Shown in pieces: positions 31,888 to 44,047 of a stretch of DNA of 64,000 nt. The stretch is from Lotus japonicus. Lineage: Eukaryota; Streptophyta; Magnoliopsida; Fabales; Fabaceae. The notes under the pieces were generated by a model, which was not told the origin of the DNA, searched no databases, and worked only from the letters and a program-made list of their open reading frames with translations. How positions within the stretch are numbered: the first letter of the stretch is position 1; every line of letters begins with the position of its first letter. The stretch spans positions 26,277,780-26,341,779 of the forward strand of contig NC_080041.1 of NCBI RefSeq assembly GCF_012489685.1, given 5' to 3'. The translations under genes and the position numbers were made by a program.

Positions 31888-34800
31888 TCACTCTGGACAA
31901 AAGTCCATGTTTAGATTTTTCAGAATAAAATTAAATCTATCCTCTGCTAAGGGCTTTGTAAAGATATCTGCCCATTGATGGTCAGTATCAACAAACTTCA
32001 GAAGAAGTACGCCCTTCTGTACATAATCTCTAATAAAGTGATACTTTACCTCAATGTGCTTTGCCCTTGAATGTAGGATAGGATTCTTACTCAATGAGAT
32101 TGCAGCAGTGTTATCACAATAGATTGGGATATTGCTCTCAAGGATCTGATAATCCTCCAGCTGATGTTTCATCCAGAGCATCTGAGTGCTGCATATTGCT
32201 GCTGAGATATATTCTGCTTCTGCAGTTGATAGTGCAATGGTTGATTGCCTCTTGCTTGCCCATGAGACTAGATTGCTTCCCAGAAATTGACAATTTCCGG
32301 AAGTACTTTTTCTCTCTGTTCTATCTCCAGCATAATCAGCATCACAATAACCTGAAAGCTTATACTCTGATGTTTTCTTATACATCAAGCCAAGGTTAGT
32401 GGTGCCTTTCAGATACCTTAGGATCCTCTTAACAGCAGTTAAGTGGGTTTCCCTTGGATCTGATTGGAATCGAGCACATAAATGAACACTAAATAATATG
32501 TCTGGCCTAGATGCAGTTAAGTATAGAAGTGAACCTATCATGCCACGATAGAGCTTCTGACATACTTTACCACTTTTATCTTCTTTCTCCAGAATGCATG
32601 TAGGATGCATTGGAGTCTTGGCCACTGTAGATTCCAGCATATTGAACTTCTTCAGAAGTTCTTTAGTGTACTTGCTCTGATGGATATATGTTCCTTCTGG
32701 TGTTTGATCAACTTGTATTCCCAGAAAGTACTTTAATTCTCCCATCATACTCATCTCAAATTCAGCCTGCATCATCTCAGAAAATTCTTTGCATAGAGAT
32801 TGATTAGCAGAACCAAATATAATATCATCAACATAAATTTGCACAATTAGGATATCATCTTTATAAGTCTTGCAAAAAAGAGTTGTATCTACTTTACCCC
32901 TTACAAACTTATTCTCCAGAAGGAATGAGCTAAGTCTCTCATACCATGCTCTGGGAGCTTGCTTCAGACCGTAGAGTGATTTCTTCAATTTGAACACATG
33001 GTCTGGTTTCTTTTCATCTTCAAAACCTGGGGGTTGATGAACATAGACTTCCTCTGAGATATAACCGTTTAGGAAGGCACTCTTTACGTCCATCTGATGT
33101 AGAACTATGTTGTGATTTACTGAGAAAGAGATCAACAGTCTGATTGCTTCCAGTCTTGCTACTGGAGCAAATGTTTCAGTGTAGTCTATTCCTTCCTGCT
33201 GGCTGTAGCCTTGAGCAACTAGCCTTGCCTTATTTCTGACTACATCTCCTTTCTCATTCAGCTTGTTTCTGAATACCCATTTCGTTCCAATAACATGGAC
33301 ACTCTCAGGCTTCTTCACTAAGCTCCAAACATCGTTCTTGGAAAATTGATTCAATTCTTCTTCCATGGCCAGAATCCAATCCTTGTCCTGAAGAGCTTCA
33401 TCTATGGACTTGGGTTCAATTAAGGACACCAATCCTTTCAGACTCAGCAAGGTCTCTTCAGAGGGTCTGAAGGCAGATCTGGTTCTGACTGGTTCGTCTT
33501 TGTTGCCTAGAATCAATTCCTTAGGGTGAGCTGCAGTGATTCTGCTCTTCTTCAGAGTTTGTGAGTTAGAGGGACCAGCTTCTTCCTCTGGTTCATCTTC
33601 CTCTGGCTCAACTTCCTCTGGAGCTTTGCCTTTGTCAGAAACATTAATGCTTAAATCTGCAAACTTTTCAACTAGCTTTGACTGGTCAGAGTCAAGCTTA
33701 TCATCAAATCTAACATGAATAGATTCTTCAATAGTCTTAGCATCAGTATTATAAAATCTAAAACCTTTAGATCTATCAGAATAACCAAGTAATAGACACT
33801 TAGAAGACTTAGCATCAAATTTATGCAATCTATCCTTAGTATTGAGAACATAACAAACACAGCCAAAAGGATGAAAATAAGAAATGTTGGGTTTTATGTT
33901 CTTCCACAATTCATAAGGAGTCTTATTCAGAATTGGTCTCACAGAGATTCTGTTCTGAATGTAACATGCTGTATTTACTGCCTCTGCCCAAAAATGCTTA
34001 GCCATGCCAGTTTCTTGGAGCATGGTTCTAGCCATCTCCTGAAGAGTTCTGTTCTTCCTCTCAACAACACCATTTTGTTGAGGAGTTATGGGACAAGAGA
34101 AATCATGTGCAATTCCATAGGAATCAAACAGACTCTCAAACTTGTCATTCTCAAACTCTCCACCATGGTCACTTCTGACACGCACAATCCTACAAGCCTT
34201 CTCGTTTTGCACTTGAGCAATGAAGGTAGAGAACACAGCATGAGACTCATCCTTGCGGGTTAGAAACTTTACCCATGTCCAGCGGCTATAGTCATCAACG
34301 ATAACCATCCCATATCTCTTGCCACCTATAGACTTAGTTTTCACTGGTCCAAAAAGGTCGATATGCAGAAGTTCCAACGGCCTTGAGGTTGAGACAACAT
34401 TCTTTGCCTTGAAAGAGACTTTTGTGAATTTGCCTTTCTGACATGCTTCACAAAGAGCGTCTGAAGCGAACTTCAGATTGGGTAAGCCCCTGACAAGGTT
34501 TAGCTTGCTCAGCTGAGAAATCTTTCTCATACTGGCATGCCCTAACCGTCTATGCCATACCCACTGCTCTTCATTAACAGACAGAAGGCACTTCACATTC
34601 TGAGCCTCCAACTCAGATAATTTGATCTTATAGATGTTGTTCTTCCTCTTGCTGTTAAATAGAATAGAGCCATCGATCTGACTTACAGCCCGGCAGGACT
34701 TTTGATTGAATATAACATCATAACCCTTGTCAGCTAATTGACTTATAGACAATAAGTTATGTGTTAAGCCGTCTACCAATAAAACATTATCAATGCATGG

Positions 34801-34992
34801 GCTACTATCTACACAAATAGTACCAGTACCAACAATTTTACCCTTTTCATTTCCTCCGAAGCCAACTTCGCCTCCAGGCTTAAGTTTCAGCTCTCGGAAC
34901 ATACGCTTTTCTCCCGTCATGTGACGCGAGCATCCACTGTCCAGATACCATGATTGGTGTTTCAGTGGAGCTATCAAGGATATCTGCAACAT
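31888..34992 (-). CDS. pol of element C, 1034 aa, intact
   Basis: Domains in order: aspartic protease with D18-S-G; integrase zinc finger with H147, H152, C181 and C184; integrase core with D212, D275 and E311 (35 residues between the last two); an acidic linker near 455-475; RT with YVDD at 720-723; RNase H with D884, E925 and D960; and the C-terminal ADIFTKPL motif near 1008-1015. The order protease-integrase-RT-RNase H is that of Ty1/copia. All catalytic residues seen are present. It overlaps the end of gag (34880) by 113 nt in the +1 frame relative to gag, so expression would need a frameshift or another recoding event; the ATG at 34992 is only where the open frame first has Met. Confidence 0.95.
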   Translation of the reverse strand: MLQISLIAPLKHQSWYLDSGCSRHMTGEKRMFRELKLKPGGEVGFGGNEKGKIVGTGTICVDSSPCIDNVLLVDGLTHNLLSISQLADKGYDVIFNQKSCRAVSQIDGSILFNSKRKNNIYKIKLSELEAQNVKCLLSVNEEQWVWHRRLGHASMRKISQLSKLNLVRGLPNLKFASDALCEACQKGKFTKVSFKAKNVVSTSRPLELLHIDLFGPVKTKSIGGKRYGMVIVDDYSRWTWVKFLTRKDESHAVFSTFIAQVQNEKACRIVRVRSDHGGEFENDKFESLFDSYGIAHDFSCPITPQQNGVVERKNRTLQEMARTMLQETGMAKHFWAEAVNTACYIQNRISVRPILNKTPYELWKNIKPNISYFHPFGCVCYVLNTKDRLHKFDAKSSKCLLLGYSDRSKGFRFYNTDAKTIEESIHVRFDDKLDSDQSKLVEKFADLSINVSDKGKAPEEVEPEEDEPEEEAGPSNSQTLKKSRITAAHPKELILGNKDEPVRTRSAFRPSEETLLSLKGLVSLIEPKSIDEALQDKDWILAMEEELNQFSKNDVWSLVKKPESVHVIGTKWVFRNKLNEKGDVVRNKARLVAQGYSQQEGIDYTETFAPVARLEAIRLLISFSVNHNIVLHQMDVKSAFLNGYISEEVYVHQPPGFEDEKKPDHVFKLKKSLYGLKQAPRAWYERLSSFLLENKFVRGKVDTTLFCKTYKDDILIVQIYVDDIIFGSANQSLCKEFSEMMQAEFEMSMMGELKYFLGIQVDQTPEGTYIHQSKYTKELLKKFNMLESTVAKTPMHPTCILEKEDKSGKVCQKLYRGMIGSLLYLTASRPDILFSVHLCARFQSDPRETHLTAVKRILRYLKGTTNLGLMYKKTSEYKLSGYCDADYAGDRTERKSTSGNCQFLGSNLVSWASKRQSTIALSTAEAEYISAAICSTQMLWMKHQLEDYQILESNIPIYCDNTAAISLSKNPILHSRAKHIEVKYHFIRDYVQKGVLLLKFVDTDHQWADIFTKPLAEDRFNFILKNLNMDFCPE

Positions 34993-36790
34993 AGATAATC
35001 TTGTCCTTAGGTACCCACTTTCTGGGTCCTCTTTTGTTAGTTACCCCAGAGGTTCTGATCACCTTGGGTGTCTCAACATAATATTTTAAAGGAATTTTTG
35101 CATGATATTTAGTCATAGAGAAAGATCCCTTTTTAAGAGGATGTTTAGCAACTTTAGCAGGTACAGGATCAGGCAATATGGTACCAGAGGGAACAAAGCA
35201 TTCATACAAGGATTTAGCTTTAGACACAGAAGGCTCATTTCTAATTGGTTTAGAATAGCCAATGCCATGCATTCCATTTCTGCTTACGCCATAGATCATT
35301 GAAGCCATTAAGCTTCTATCCACGCTTTTAGCTAGGAATCTTTGAAAAGACTTTTCATACTTAGATTCATTTCTACAATCAGAGGCATCACAGGCAACAA
35401 TTTCTTCTAACTTAGCAATCTGGTTCTTAAGCACAGAGTTAGAATTTACCAAAGCATGATTTTCATTTTTCAAATCAGAAATAATTTTCTCATGTTCAGA
35501 AGGAGTCTTGGAGACAGCAGATAAGTTCTTTTTCAACTTTTTATGCTTAGACAATAAAGAGTTATACTTATCCATGATATCAGACAAAGCATGTTTCAGT
35601 TCAGAGGTAGAGAAAGAAGCAAATACCTCATTTTCATCGTCTGAGTTAGGATCTCCTTCTGATTCTGAGTCAGAGTCAACAGCTTCCTTTGACTCTGCTC
35701 CTTTGTCTTTGACAATGGCCATGAGTCCTTGGACTTCACCATCAGAGTCAATATCCTCTGACTCTGATTCATCGAATGTCACCATCAGACTCTTCTTGGT
35801 CTTGAAGTGCTTCTTTGGCTTCTTGTCTTTCTTCAACTTTGGACAATCACTTTTGTAGTGCCCAGATTCTTTGCACTCAAAACATGTGACTTCCTTGATT
35901 GAAGACTTCTTCTGGCCTGAGGACTCATACTTGCCTTTTGCCTTTCCAGAGCCTTTGAACTTGCTCTGCCTGTGCTTCCAGATGCGGTTGAGTCTCTTGG
36001 AGATCAGAGTCAGCTCATCTTCATCAGAATCTTCTGATGCTTCTTCAGATTCTTCTTCTTCAGCTTGAAGAGCCTTTGACTTCTCAACCTTAGCCTTTTC
36101 AGATTTGGATTTCAAGGCTATGGACTTTTTCCTCAGATCTTGCATCTCTGAGCGCTTCAGCTCATGACATTTCAAAATGCTGATGAGTTCTTCTAAACTC
36201 ATATTCTCAACGTCTCTCGTGAGCTCTATTGAAGTCACCAAAGGCATCCAACTTTCAGGAAGACACCTGATGACTCTTATGACATGATCTTTTGTTGTGT
36301 AGCTCTTGTTGAGAGGTCGTATGCCAGCTACAAGCAATTGAAATCTGGAGAACATTTCTTCAATGGATTCATTTGGCTCCATGATGAAGGATTCATACTT
36401 TTGGATCAAAGACAATGCCTTTGATTCTTTGACCTTCTTGTTTCCTTCATGAGACATCTTCAGAGATTCAAAAATGCCTTTAGCAAACTCACGATCTGTA
36501 ATCTTCTGGTACTCTTCATAGGAAATAGCACTTAGAAGAATTGCTCTTGCTTTGTGATGTTGTGAGTACAGCTTCTTTTGATCTGCAGTCATCTCTGACC
36601 TTGGGATCTTCTTGCCATCTGCATCAACTGGACGCTCGTAGCCATCCACAATAATATCCCAGAGATCTGCATCGAAACCCAGAAAGAAACTTTCCAGTCT
36701 ATCTTTCCAATATTCGAACCTTTGACCGTCGAACATAGGAGGCTTTGCATTGTAACCATCTCTTTGAGTTTCACTGGTGGTGGCAGCCAT
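34880..36790 (-). CDS. gag of element C, 636 aa, intact
   Basis: Structural protein of the virus-like particle. The N-terminus [13 protein letters not shown] is followed by the UBN2-type capsid region at about residues 17-235. There is a Glu/Ser-rich charged stretch (about 235-262) and a CCHC zinc knuckle starting at C303 (C-X2-C-X4-H-X4-C). Next are a basic segment and an acidic Asp/Ser/Glu region at about 340-400. A helical stretch (about 405-480) and a C-terminal basic region close it. It is unusually long for copia gag, as in other Sireviruses. The start lies just downstream of the PBS. Confidence 0.95.
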   Translation of the reverse strand: MAATTSETQRDGYNAKPPMFDGQRFEYWKDRLESFFLGFDADLWDIIVDGYERPVDADGKKIPRSEMTADQKKLYSQHHKARAILLSAISYEEYQKITDREFAKGIFESLKMSHEGNKKVKESKALSLIQKYESFIMEPNESIEEMFSRFQLLVAGIRPLNKSYTTKDHVIRVIRCLPESWMPLVTSIELTRDVENMSLEELISILKCHELKRSEMQDLRKKSIALKSKSEKAKVEKSKALQAEEEESEEASEDSDEDELTLISKRLNRIWKHRQSKFKGSGKAKGKYESSGQKKSSIKEVTCFECKESGHYKSDCPKLKKDKKPKKHFKTKKSLMVTFDESESEDIDSDGEVQGLMAIVKDKGAESKEAVDSDSESEGDPNSDDENEVFASFSTSELKHALSDIMDKYNSLLSKHKKLKKNLSAVSKTPSEHEKIISDLKNENHALVNSNSVLKNQIAKLEEIVACDASDCRNESKYEKSFQRFLAKSVDRSLMASMIYGVSRNGMHGIGYSKPIRNEPSVSKAKSLYECFVPSGTILPDPVPAKVAKHPLKKGSFSMTKYHAKIPLKYYVETPKVIRTSGVTNKRGPRKWVPKDKIIYVADILDSSTETPIMVSGQWMLASHDGRKAYVPRAET

Positions 36791-36846
36791 TTTTTTTCAC
36801 ACCGGCCCGGATCACTGAACACTGTTAGGTGTGGTAATCAGAACTT

Positions 36847-36860
36847 GCGCTCTGATACCA
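36847..36860 (-). other. Primer-binding site of element C
   Basis: TGGTATCAGAGCGC on the minus strand, two bases from the 5' LTR. Initiator tRNA-Met type. Confidence 0.92.
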
Positions 36861-36862
36861 AT

Positions 36863-38071
36863 TGAAGGTATGAAAAACGGTAGAAAGGGGGGGTTTGAAT
36901 AACGTTTTCAGTACAAAACTTCCACCTTAAAGATTTTGACAAATCTTTCGAGAACTTAAGTGCTAAAGATAAGAGATAGAGAAGCACACAAGGATTTTAT
37001 CCTGGTTCACTTGATAAATCACTCAAGCTACTCCAGTCCACCCGTTAAGGTGATTTCTTCCTTCTTAGAATGAAGGCAATCCACTAATCAGGTAAGAGTT
37101 ACAACTGCACTTGAAACCTACAAGTGACTAACAATTACACTGACTTAGCTCACACTAAGATTCACTCTCTTAGTCTTCTCTAGGATCCGATCAACCTTGA
37201 TCTCCTAAAGGAACTAAACAAACTGTTTATCAAAGAAATGTTTACAAGAGATTTGCTTCTAAAAAGCTAATAGTAAACTCAATGAATTTCAGATGAAAGA
37301 AAGCTTAGAATTTTTTGAATATGTCTTGCGTATGTGAATGTTTCTTCTCACCGCTTCTTTCAATCTTCAGCCTCTATATATACTCCAAGGATTAGGGTTG
37401 AGCGTTGCATGGGAAATGCTACCGTTGGAGGGCAGTTCTGGAAAATCCAGCTTCTGCTGTGGCTGAGAACGTTAGGTAGGTCGTCAGGAAGGTACACTTG
37501 CTTTTGTACTTGGATAGCGACTTGACCTTTTAACCTAGGAGACTTCTGATCAGGGGAATACTTCATATTGGAACTTGTGAAGCCGGTTGATCAGAGTCAG
37601 AGGGAAAGCACAGATCCTCTGACCATTGTATCTTCTGATTCTGAACTCAGAGGGAAGAACATGGCCTTCAGAGTTTCTTGCTTCTGGACTTCAGAGTTTC
37701 CACTATTCAGCTTCTGGATCTTCAGAGTCTTCTACACCATCAGAACATCTGAACCTTCAGTGTTTCTTGGTTATCAGAACTTCTGGATCTTCAGAGCTTC
37801 TAGCGACTGAGTCCACATCAGAGTTTGTATAGCTTCAGAACTTCTGAAGCTTTTCCACTGTTCATACTGAACAAGGTGAATGCGAAAGCGTTGCTTGGGT
37901 TACCCTTTATACACAGTGCTTCTGATTTGTGTGAGATTGAGTTGAGGTCAGAGCCTGTAAATAGCACACTCAGAAAAACACGTTAGAGTACCACAATTGT
38001 TCGTATCAAAAGATTAACTTGTAATCATCAAAACATAGAGTTGTACTTCTCGATCAAAACTTGATCTTACA
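36863..38071 (-). repeat. 5' LTR of element C
   Basis: 1209 bp. TATATATA at 37375-37382 is the candidate promoter for the genomic RNA. It ends TTACA at 38071 and is followed by ACCAC. Confidence 0.95.
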
Positions 38072-39125
38072 ACCACTACATCCCTTACTCACACACGATT
38101 TCCAACTCCCCAAGTCAATCTTAATCATAGGATTCTTATTCAACTGAGCAAAATTCACTTGCTAACTCTATCAAGCATCACCGAAATCCATAACAAGTTT
38201 CATTCCCTCTTAAACTCTACGAAACTTATCCAATTGTAAAAACCTCAAGTATTCATCTTACTACTAACACTTTCCTTTCCGTAACTTGATCATCCTCCAA
38301 TCAATCTAATACTTGGTCTCTTGATCAAAACTAACAAGACTTCCTGTCTCCCGCGTTTGGGGTAAAATCAATTGGCTTAAAATCTAAACCTTCACTAAGT
38401 TTGGGCCTCTAATATCCCTTAACTCTCCAACACTTCTTAAATGAATATTCATTTCTTAAAATCATAACTCCTTCCCTAAGAAAATCAATTACTTAACACG
38501 GGCTTTCCTCTCAAATCCGACTAATCCTCGATCAATTCAAGTTCATCTTACATAACCTTCTATCAAAGTCCATTACCAGCTGTGATTCCGAAAATCACCC
38601 CCTCAATATTAAGTTGATCAGGCCTAATACATCGAAGGTGAAAATCTAGAAAAAGCCCACTGGAACAGTCAATGAGTTTCCTATCATCCAGTGGTCACAT
38701 ACACCCTGATGATAAATCTTCAGTGATGTCGCTACGGAACTACACACCCTCGACATCATACGTATACTATCCATGAGGAATCTCTCTGAGATTCATTCTT
38801 CGGCTTCTACCTTCCTTATAATCGCATCGGCGCAATACTACTTTCTAGGCTTAGTGGGTTATTCTAAACCTCGTGTAACTTCTATAGTTAAGCCATTCGG
38901 TCAGGGCTTACCATCATATGCTTAGTTAAACAAACAGTTGGTACTTATCACAAGATAGTCTCTGGCACAACTATACAGTATGATTAAGCAATAACTTCAA
39001 TCAATTCAAAGCGAAAAATCGCTTGCAGACAATCAATTTTCACTCTTTGCAGAGTCACACAACCTAGCACAGAAGACCTATTCCCCAACAACTCCCGAAA
39101 GACTCGACAAGCTCTGATACCACAA
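38072..39125 (-). other. 5' internal part of element G (no gag)
   Basis: Begins with C's right TSD copy (38072-38076). It aligns with the reverse complement of H internal DNA: around 38340-38390 with 45805-45850, and 38580-38880 with 45300-45620. Near the PBS it matches H 43843-43970. The gag gene of H (44048-45229) has no counterpart here. No usable ORF. PBS at 39111-39122. Confidence 0.8.
39111..39122 (-). other. Primer-binding site of element G
   Basis: TGGTATCAGAGC on the minus strand, three bases from the LTR end. Initiator tRNA-Met type. Confidence 0.88.
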
Positions 39126-42100
39126 TGTAACACCCCGATTTCGGTGGCGTCACTTTAGTAACCAAAAGTAAACTTAATGCGGAAAAACGTGAAATATTTT
39201 TTTTTCGATAATAACTAAGACAAGACTGAATTAAATAAAACCCGAATGCGAAAAGCAATAGAACTAAAATACAATATATAAACAGCCCTCGCTGTAAGTA
39301 GCAACCTCGTCACGAGTAACCTCCAGTGACGGAAAGAAAAGTGCAACGCCCGTAGGCAATATGTACAAACCAAATAAAAAGGTGAAGTGTCCGCAACACC
39401 ATCCCTCAAAACTGAGAATAAGTCAGCCCAGATGGCCTAAAACAAGGCCTCCTAAGTCCAACCAACTCCCTGTGATTCCCGTAAAGAAACCACACAAAAA
39501 GCTATAGGTGGGAAACTACCCTGTTCCCAAAGGAACAAAATGATGTTCAGAGCTAGGACTCTACTCCTACACTAATCCCATCTCGAGGAGCTCACACTAA
39601 CACTCAATCCTACATGCTAGCATGATCGTCGTCCGAATTCGAAATCCAGAACGACCTAGTCTACATACACCATCCGTCCTCCTCTCGCAACCGCGATACG
39701 CTCCAGTTCCTGCATCTCAACCCTAGTTCCTCCCGAAGGATGAACCATCATGAATCAGCCCGCCAAAGACATCTGACAAAGGGCGTTTGTTCGCCAAAGC
39801 ACACACAGAAGACGCGAGGGTCAACTCCAAAGAATTATATAAATAATACCACCAATAGATACCATTAAAGGATTAGCCACTTAGGCTTATAACTAGGGAT
39901 AACATCCTAGGGTTGCATTATTCCACAAAGAATATAACGACAGTAAAACACAGTTAACATGCATCAAGTAGAACTAACAAGTATCAAACACACTCATCAC
40001 TAAGTCAGTATGCATGTTGCATGAAATGATATGCAGGTTAACCCAGTTAACCACATGCATTCCGGAAAGGGATGGACATCAAACGGATCAGCCCTAAAAC
40101 CAGCCACGGTGGAACCATTTCGGCCCGCGTGCCTCTTACACCACACAAAGGTAGCCAGATCAGCAGTAAACCCGTAGGTCTGCCATTTCGGTCTGCTACT
40201 AAGAGTCACCTAGCAGCGCTCTTACGCGGAAATCCTGGTCTTATAACCAATTTTGGAATCCACCGTGGTCCGGTATCTCGCCGTGTTTAAACCACTTAAT
40301 GAGTGCATGCAATGCAGTGATTAGCCAAACAACGTCTCCGACCTCACTCGACACGTCGCCACGTGTTCTAGCTAAATTAATGTCTCTAAAAGCTTACCCT
40401 AAGGTAAAGTCGATTCTGCGACAAAATACAATAATCATAAAATGAGTGCAACCACTCACGATGACTCTTCGGGTCATCAATGCTCTCACGAAGTCTCACG
40501 CTTCAGTGAAGTTTCATGCTCTCACAAGGTCTCACGCCTCAGTGGAGTTCCATGCTTTCCACAAGGTCTCACGCCTCAGTGGAGTATCCCGCATTCACAA
40601 GGTCTCACGCCTCAGTGAAGCTTCTCGGCTCATCCCATGGATGGCTAAACCAACTGCTCCCAGAGCACAGGAGTATCAACATACTCGCAACTTCTTAACA
40701 TTCTCATTACTTGGGATCCGACGACACTTCTCGCTTTCCACAACTAAGATTTGCATCCAAAGCTTCCTTTCGAGGTTAACGCCATTACTTAAAGATTTAG
40801 AGGTTGTTTAATGTCTTATGAGTTTTCTTTTCAAAATAATATCCTTTTAGTCTTATCGCAAATCCTATAAGTTCTCGGGATCTCCAAATCCCCAAATGAC
40901 TCCAGAGAATGTCTCGATCCATAAACATCATAACAAGGCCCGAATCTCATTCGTCCTATCAAGCTTCCTCCAAAACTCTCAAAATAAAATCGGCATGACC
41001 TGCCCGCTATCCTCACCATTCAGAATCTCAGTTTCTAGTGCAAAGCATATTTAAATCATCACAATCAACAACATGTCATATATCCATAAATCGCATCATA
41101 AACACTTAGCACTTAGCATATAAAGCATGCACCACACATCCTAGATTACCCACATAGCACATAGCACGTAAGACAATCTCAAAAACATTCAGTAGATGAA
41201 TCATCTACATTGTCAGCCGAAGCCTCAGAAAACATTTTCCAATCACACACAATTCCAGTGCATAAACAGTAAACAATGTCGAAACATCGACCCTAAGCAT
41301 TAACTAGAGATTCAGTGAGAAGCCCTCACCTGTAGGTTCTCCAGAGTTATCGTCTAACGCTTCCTCGCAAGCAAAGCCTTGTTCCTCGGGAAACTCTTCA
41401 AAAGCACCTTTAGAACAAAACCACAGAAATCAATCAAAATCTATCGAAAACTAAGTTATCGATACTTACTAAGGTTACTCGAAGTAATCTATACTCTAAG
41501 GTACGATAATCTAGCGCGAAAGACAAGTTTTCGGAAAAGGAAATTTTCCTCCTCCTCCCCCTATAGGCTCGGCCACTTTAGGTAATTAGGGGACTCGATT
41601 TTTCTTCGATCAAACTTGGTTCCTATGCTATCATTAGCCGTAACTAAGGGTATTCTGAACTCGGAAAAATTATCGGATCAAAAATTGTCGCAGGGGTATT
41701 TTGGTCATGATTTTTAACTTAGGATTTTTCAAAACTGAAATCCCAAAAATAAAATTTTGCAGGGACGTCACCAACGACGTTTATGACAACTAATCCTACT
41801 AGCACTAAGCTAAGGCGATAGTTTTCAGCCTAAAGGTTGAAGCTTTACACCAAAAACTCCAAAAATGGGTATTTTAGGCTCAAATTGATTCCGGCGGAAT
41901 TCCGGCGACATAACGGAAAATCTAACCCGGCAGAAATGATCTTGGGCGCATAAGGAAGAGGTTTAGAATCAGAAATGAAAGATTCAGGATAGTTTTGCAA
42001 AAACCCATAAACTATCCGCTCAGAAAACTCTACAGAAAAGCTATGGAAAAAGCGATCAGAGGTAAGGATTAGCGACTATACCTCGAAGCCTTGAAGTAGC

Positions 42101-42936
42101 AACTAACGGATCAACGATCAAGCAAGCGATGAACAAAATTCTTCTTCCTTCTTCCTTGTTCTTGGCCGCGGGTTTGAGGAGAGAAAATGGAGGAAAATTT
42201 GAGTTTTTCTTCCTTTCTTTGCTATATATAAAGGTTGGAAATTCGCGGGAAAATGAAAGTTTCGCGAATCTGATTTTTCCGGCGTCATTCTCCGTGAATT
42301 AATAGATATGTTTTGGCAAAAAAATTCCAAAACCATAAAGAGGTCTCCTAGTATTTTTGGCAACTAATGCATAGTCGGTATAAAACTATTTTACCCGATA
42401 AGTTGCTTTTTGCATCGAATGTCGGAATAGAAAACTTCCTTCTGAAGAAAGATTGAAATCATCAAGAGAAATGGGTGTAAGCATGTGGAATATTCATTTG
42501 AAGCTCTGAATAGAAAAAGTCTTCATTGTCGAGAAATTCTAGGGTTTTGAAATACCAGGGATTCGGTTTCGGCAAACTTCCGATGATTGGAATCGGACGT
42601 TCGTAGATCCTAGAGTTTCGCCTCGAAACGATTGTGATATATGGAAAAAGAGAAGTTCTAACATTTCTCTGAAGATTTTTGGAATTAACTTCCGTCGTGC
42701 CTAATAGTGAAAATTAGCTATATACTAGGGTTTCTGACCTAGGTTTAAGCGTAAAACGATCGTGCTATAACTTTTATCGACTTCAATACGAACCTCAGAC
42801 TTTTCCTGAACTTTCTCCTTCATACATTTATTTCATTTACTAAACTCTTGTTCAGGTTTCCCTTCGCCATGCTTCAAACCTACTGGTGAATAAGAATTTA
42901 TTCACTTGGTATAAACTGAAAAACTTGGGCCTTACA
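39126..42936 (-). repeat. 5' LTR of element G, 3.8 kb
   Basis: 3811 bp, from TGTAACACCCCG to GGGCCTTACA on the plus strand, an unusually long LTR. The part from 40147 on matches 22693-25481. The ends resemble those of the H LTR, but the middle is largely different. In particular it lacks the 236-aa LTR ORF of H. No gene is supported inside. The right flank CAGGT at 42937 is LTR sequence of H. Confidence 0.9.
40481..40624. repeat. Four 36-bp tandem repeats in the G 5' LTR
   Basis: Degenerate 36-bp units around TCTCACGCCTCAGTG, the same array as at 23027-23170. Confidence 0.85.
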
Positions 42937-43839
42937 CAGGTACTGGTCGAGGACCACCTGCACCACCTCCTGCTTCATCTTCTGATGACGAGGACCCAGC
43001 AGAGATCGAGTTTGTTGTTGCTTCACCTGTTGCGCCACCTCCTGCTACTGCTATCGATCCTACCGACGTGGCGTCGTCCTCTAGGCTTGTGCGGCCGAAG
43101 AGGGAGTCTATTGTCCCATCTGCATCACGTCTCTTTTCTTTCTCTTCACCGCACGGCTACCGTGTGGACCCCTTAGTTAGGGTGGTTGAGGAGGATGTTC
43201 TTACAGGAGAGGTGGATGTTGAGACCGGCTCGACTAGGGCGGTGCACAGGACAGTTAGGAGGGAGGTCGTGGACTTGGACACCGAGATGATTACGGTGGA
43301 TTCCGACTCTGACTCTGAGAGCAGCGGGGGCAGCTACTCGCCGAGCAGCGACGAGGAGGAGGAGGAGCTATGAGCTGGACTGGGAGGGTAGGTTAGGCTA
43401 GCGTCATTTTTTGTGTAGATCTCTGATCGTCTTACTTTTTGGGACAGGGTAGGTTCCCGATGTGTGGCTTTTTGTGTGGTTCTTTTGAGGAGGATCACAG
43501 AGAGTCTGTCGGAGTATAGGGGTCTTTGTTTAGGCCATTTTTGGGTGCCGACTTTCTCTTGGATGACTGTATATTTGATACTTTTACTTACAGTTCTGGT
43601 TCTGTATATATTTGCCTGCGGGCGTACTATTTTGGAGTCACTGCGAGTGCGTGTGACGGGAGAGTGTAGCTGAGGCTGTACATGTGTATATATTTGTATA
43701 TTGGTTAGTTAGTGTTGGGTCATGTCTTTATTTTCTATCGCTTTATTTAAAAGGAATCAAACAAAAAAAAAATTACCTGCTTTCCGCGTAAAGTTTACTT
43801 TTGGTTACTAAAGTGACACCTGGAAATCGGGGTGTTACA
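42937..43839 (+). repeat. 5' LTR of element H, right part only
   Basis: Matches 50263-51162 of the 3' LTR, ending GGGGTGTTACA before the PBS. A handful of substitutions separate the two LTRs. Confidence 0.92.
42939..43373 (+). pseudogene. Truncated copy of the LTR-encoded ORF of H
   Basis: The last 144 codons of the frame found complete at 49988-50698, cut at its 5' side by insertion of G. The remaining frame is open to the same TGA after the poly-Glu tail. Differences from the complete copy include Ser for Thr, His for Arg and two silent changes. Confidence 0.7.
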
Positions 43840-43842
43840 TTG

Positions 43843-43854
43843 TGGTATCAGAGC
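43843..43854 (+). other. Primer-binding site of element H
   Basis: TGGTATCAGAGC, three bases after the LTR end. Initiator tRNA-Met type. Confidence 0.9.
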
Positions 43855-44047
43855 TTAGTCGAGTCTTTTGGGAGTCTTTGGGGAATATGTCTTCTGTGCT
43901 AGGTTGTGTGACTCTGCAAAGAGTGAAAATTGATTGTCTGCAGAACGATTTTTCGTTCTAATTGATTGCATTGTTACTTAATCATATGGAGTAGTTTTGG
44001 TGCTATCGTACGATTAGGACTCACAGTTTTCTTGGGGGTAACAGACG

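Larger units (their letters stand above)
26170..38071 (-). mobile_element. Element C: complete Sirevirus-type Ty1/copia retrotransposon
   Basis: 11,902 bp with a perfect 5-bp TSD, LTRs of 1209 and 1211 bp, PBS, PPT, an intact gag-pol pair in overlapping frames, ORF3 with one in-frame deletion, and the antisense 130-aa gene. The LTRs differ at about seven or eight sites by eye (including a G-run length change), so it is the youngest-looking insertion here. It is the best reference copy for the family in this window and the only one that could be autonomous. Confidence 0.95.
22693..42936 (-). mobile_element. Element G: non-autonomous chromovirus-derived element split by A and C
   Basis: On the minus strand: 5' LTR 39126-42936, PBS 39111-39122, about 1.7 kb of internal DNA (38077-39125 and 25482-26169, separated by C), PPT at about 25482-25503, and the 3' LTR from 25481 down to 22693, where A interrupts it. 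The remaining part of the 3' LTR must lie left of the window. The internal region has no gag or RT. It keeps only a scrap of integrase and a chromodomain-like tail. The right end is flanked by LTR sequence of H, so G inserted into H's 5' LTR; the expected left TSD (CAGGT) is outside the window. Confidence 0.88.

Noticed and set aside
40072..40290. Small ORFs in the G LTR (40072-40290, 40446-40811, 42118-42363) as genes
   Set aside because: No recognisable domain, and those that recur do so only because LTRs are duplicated.
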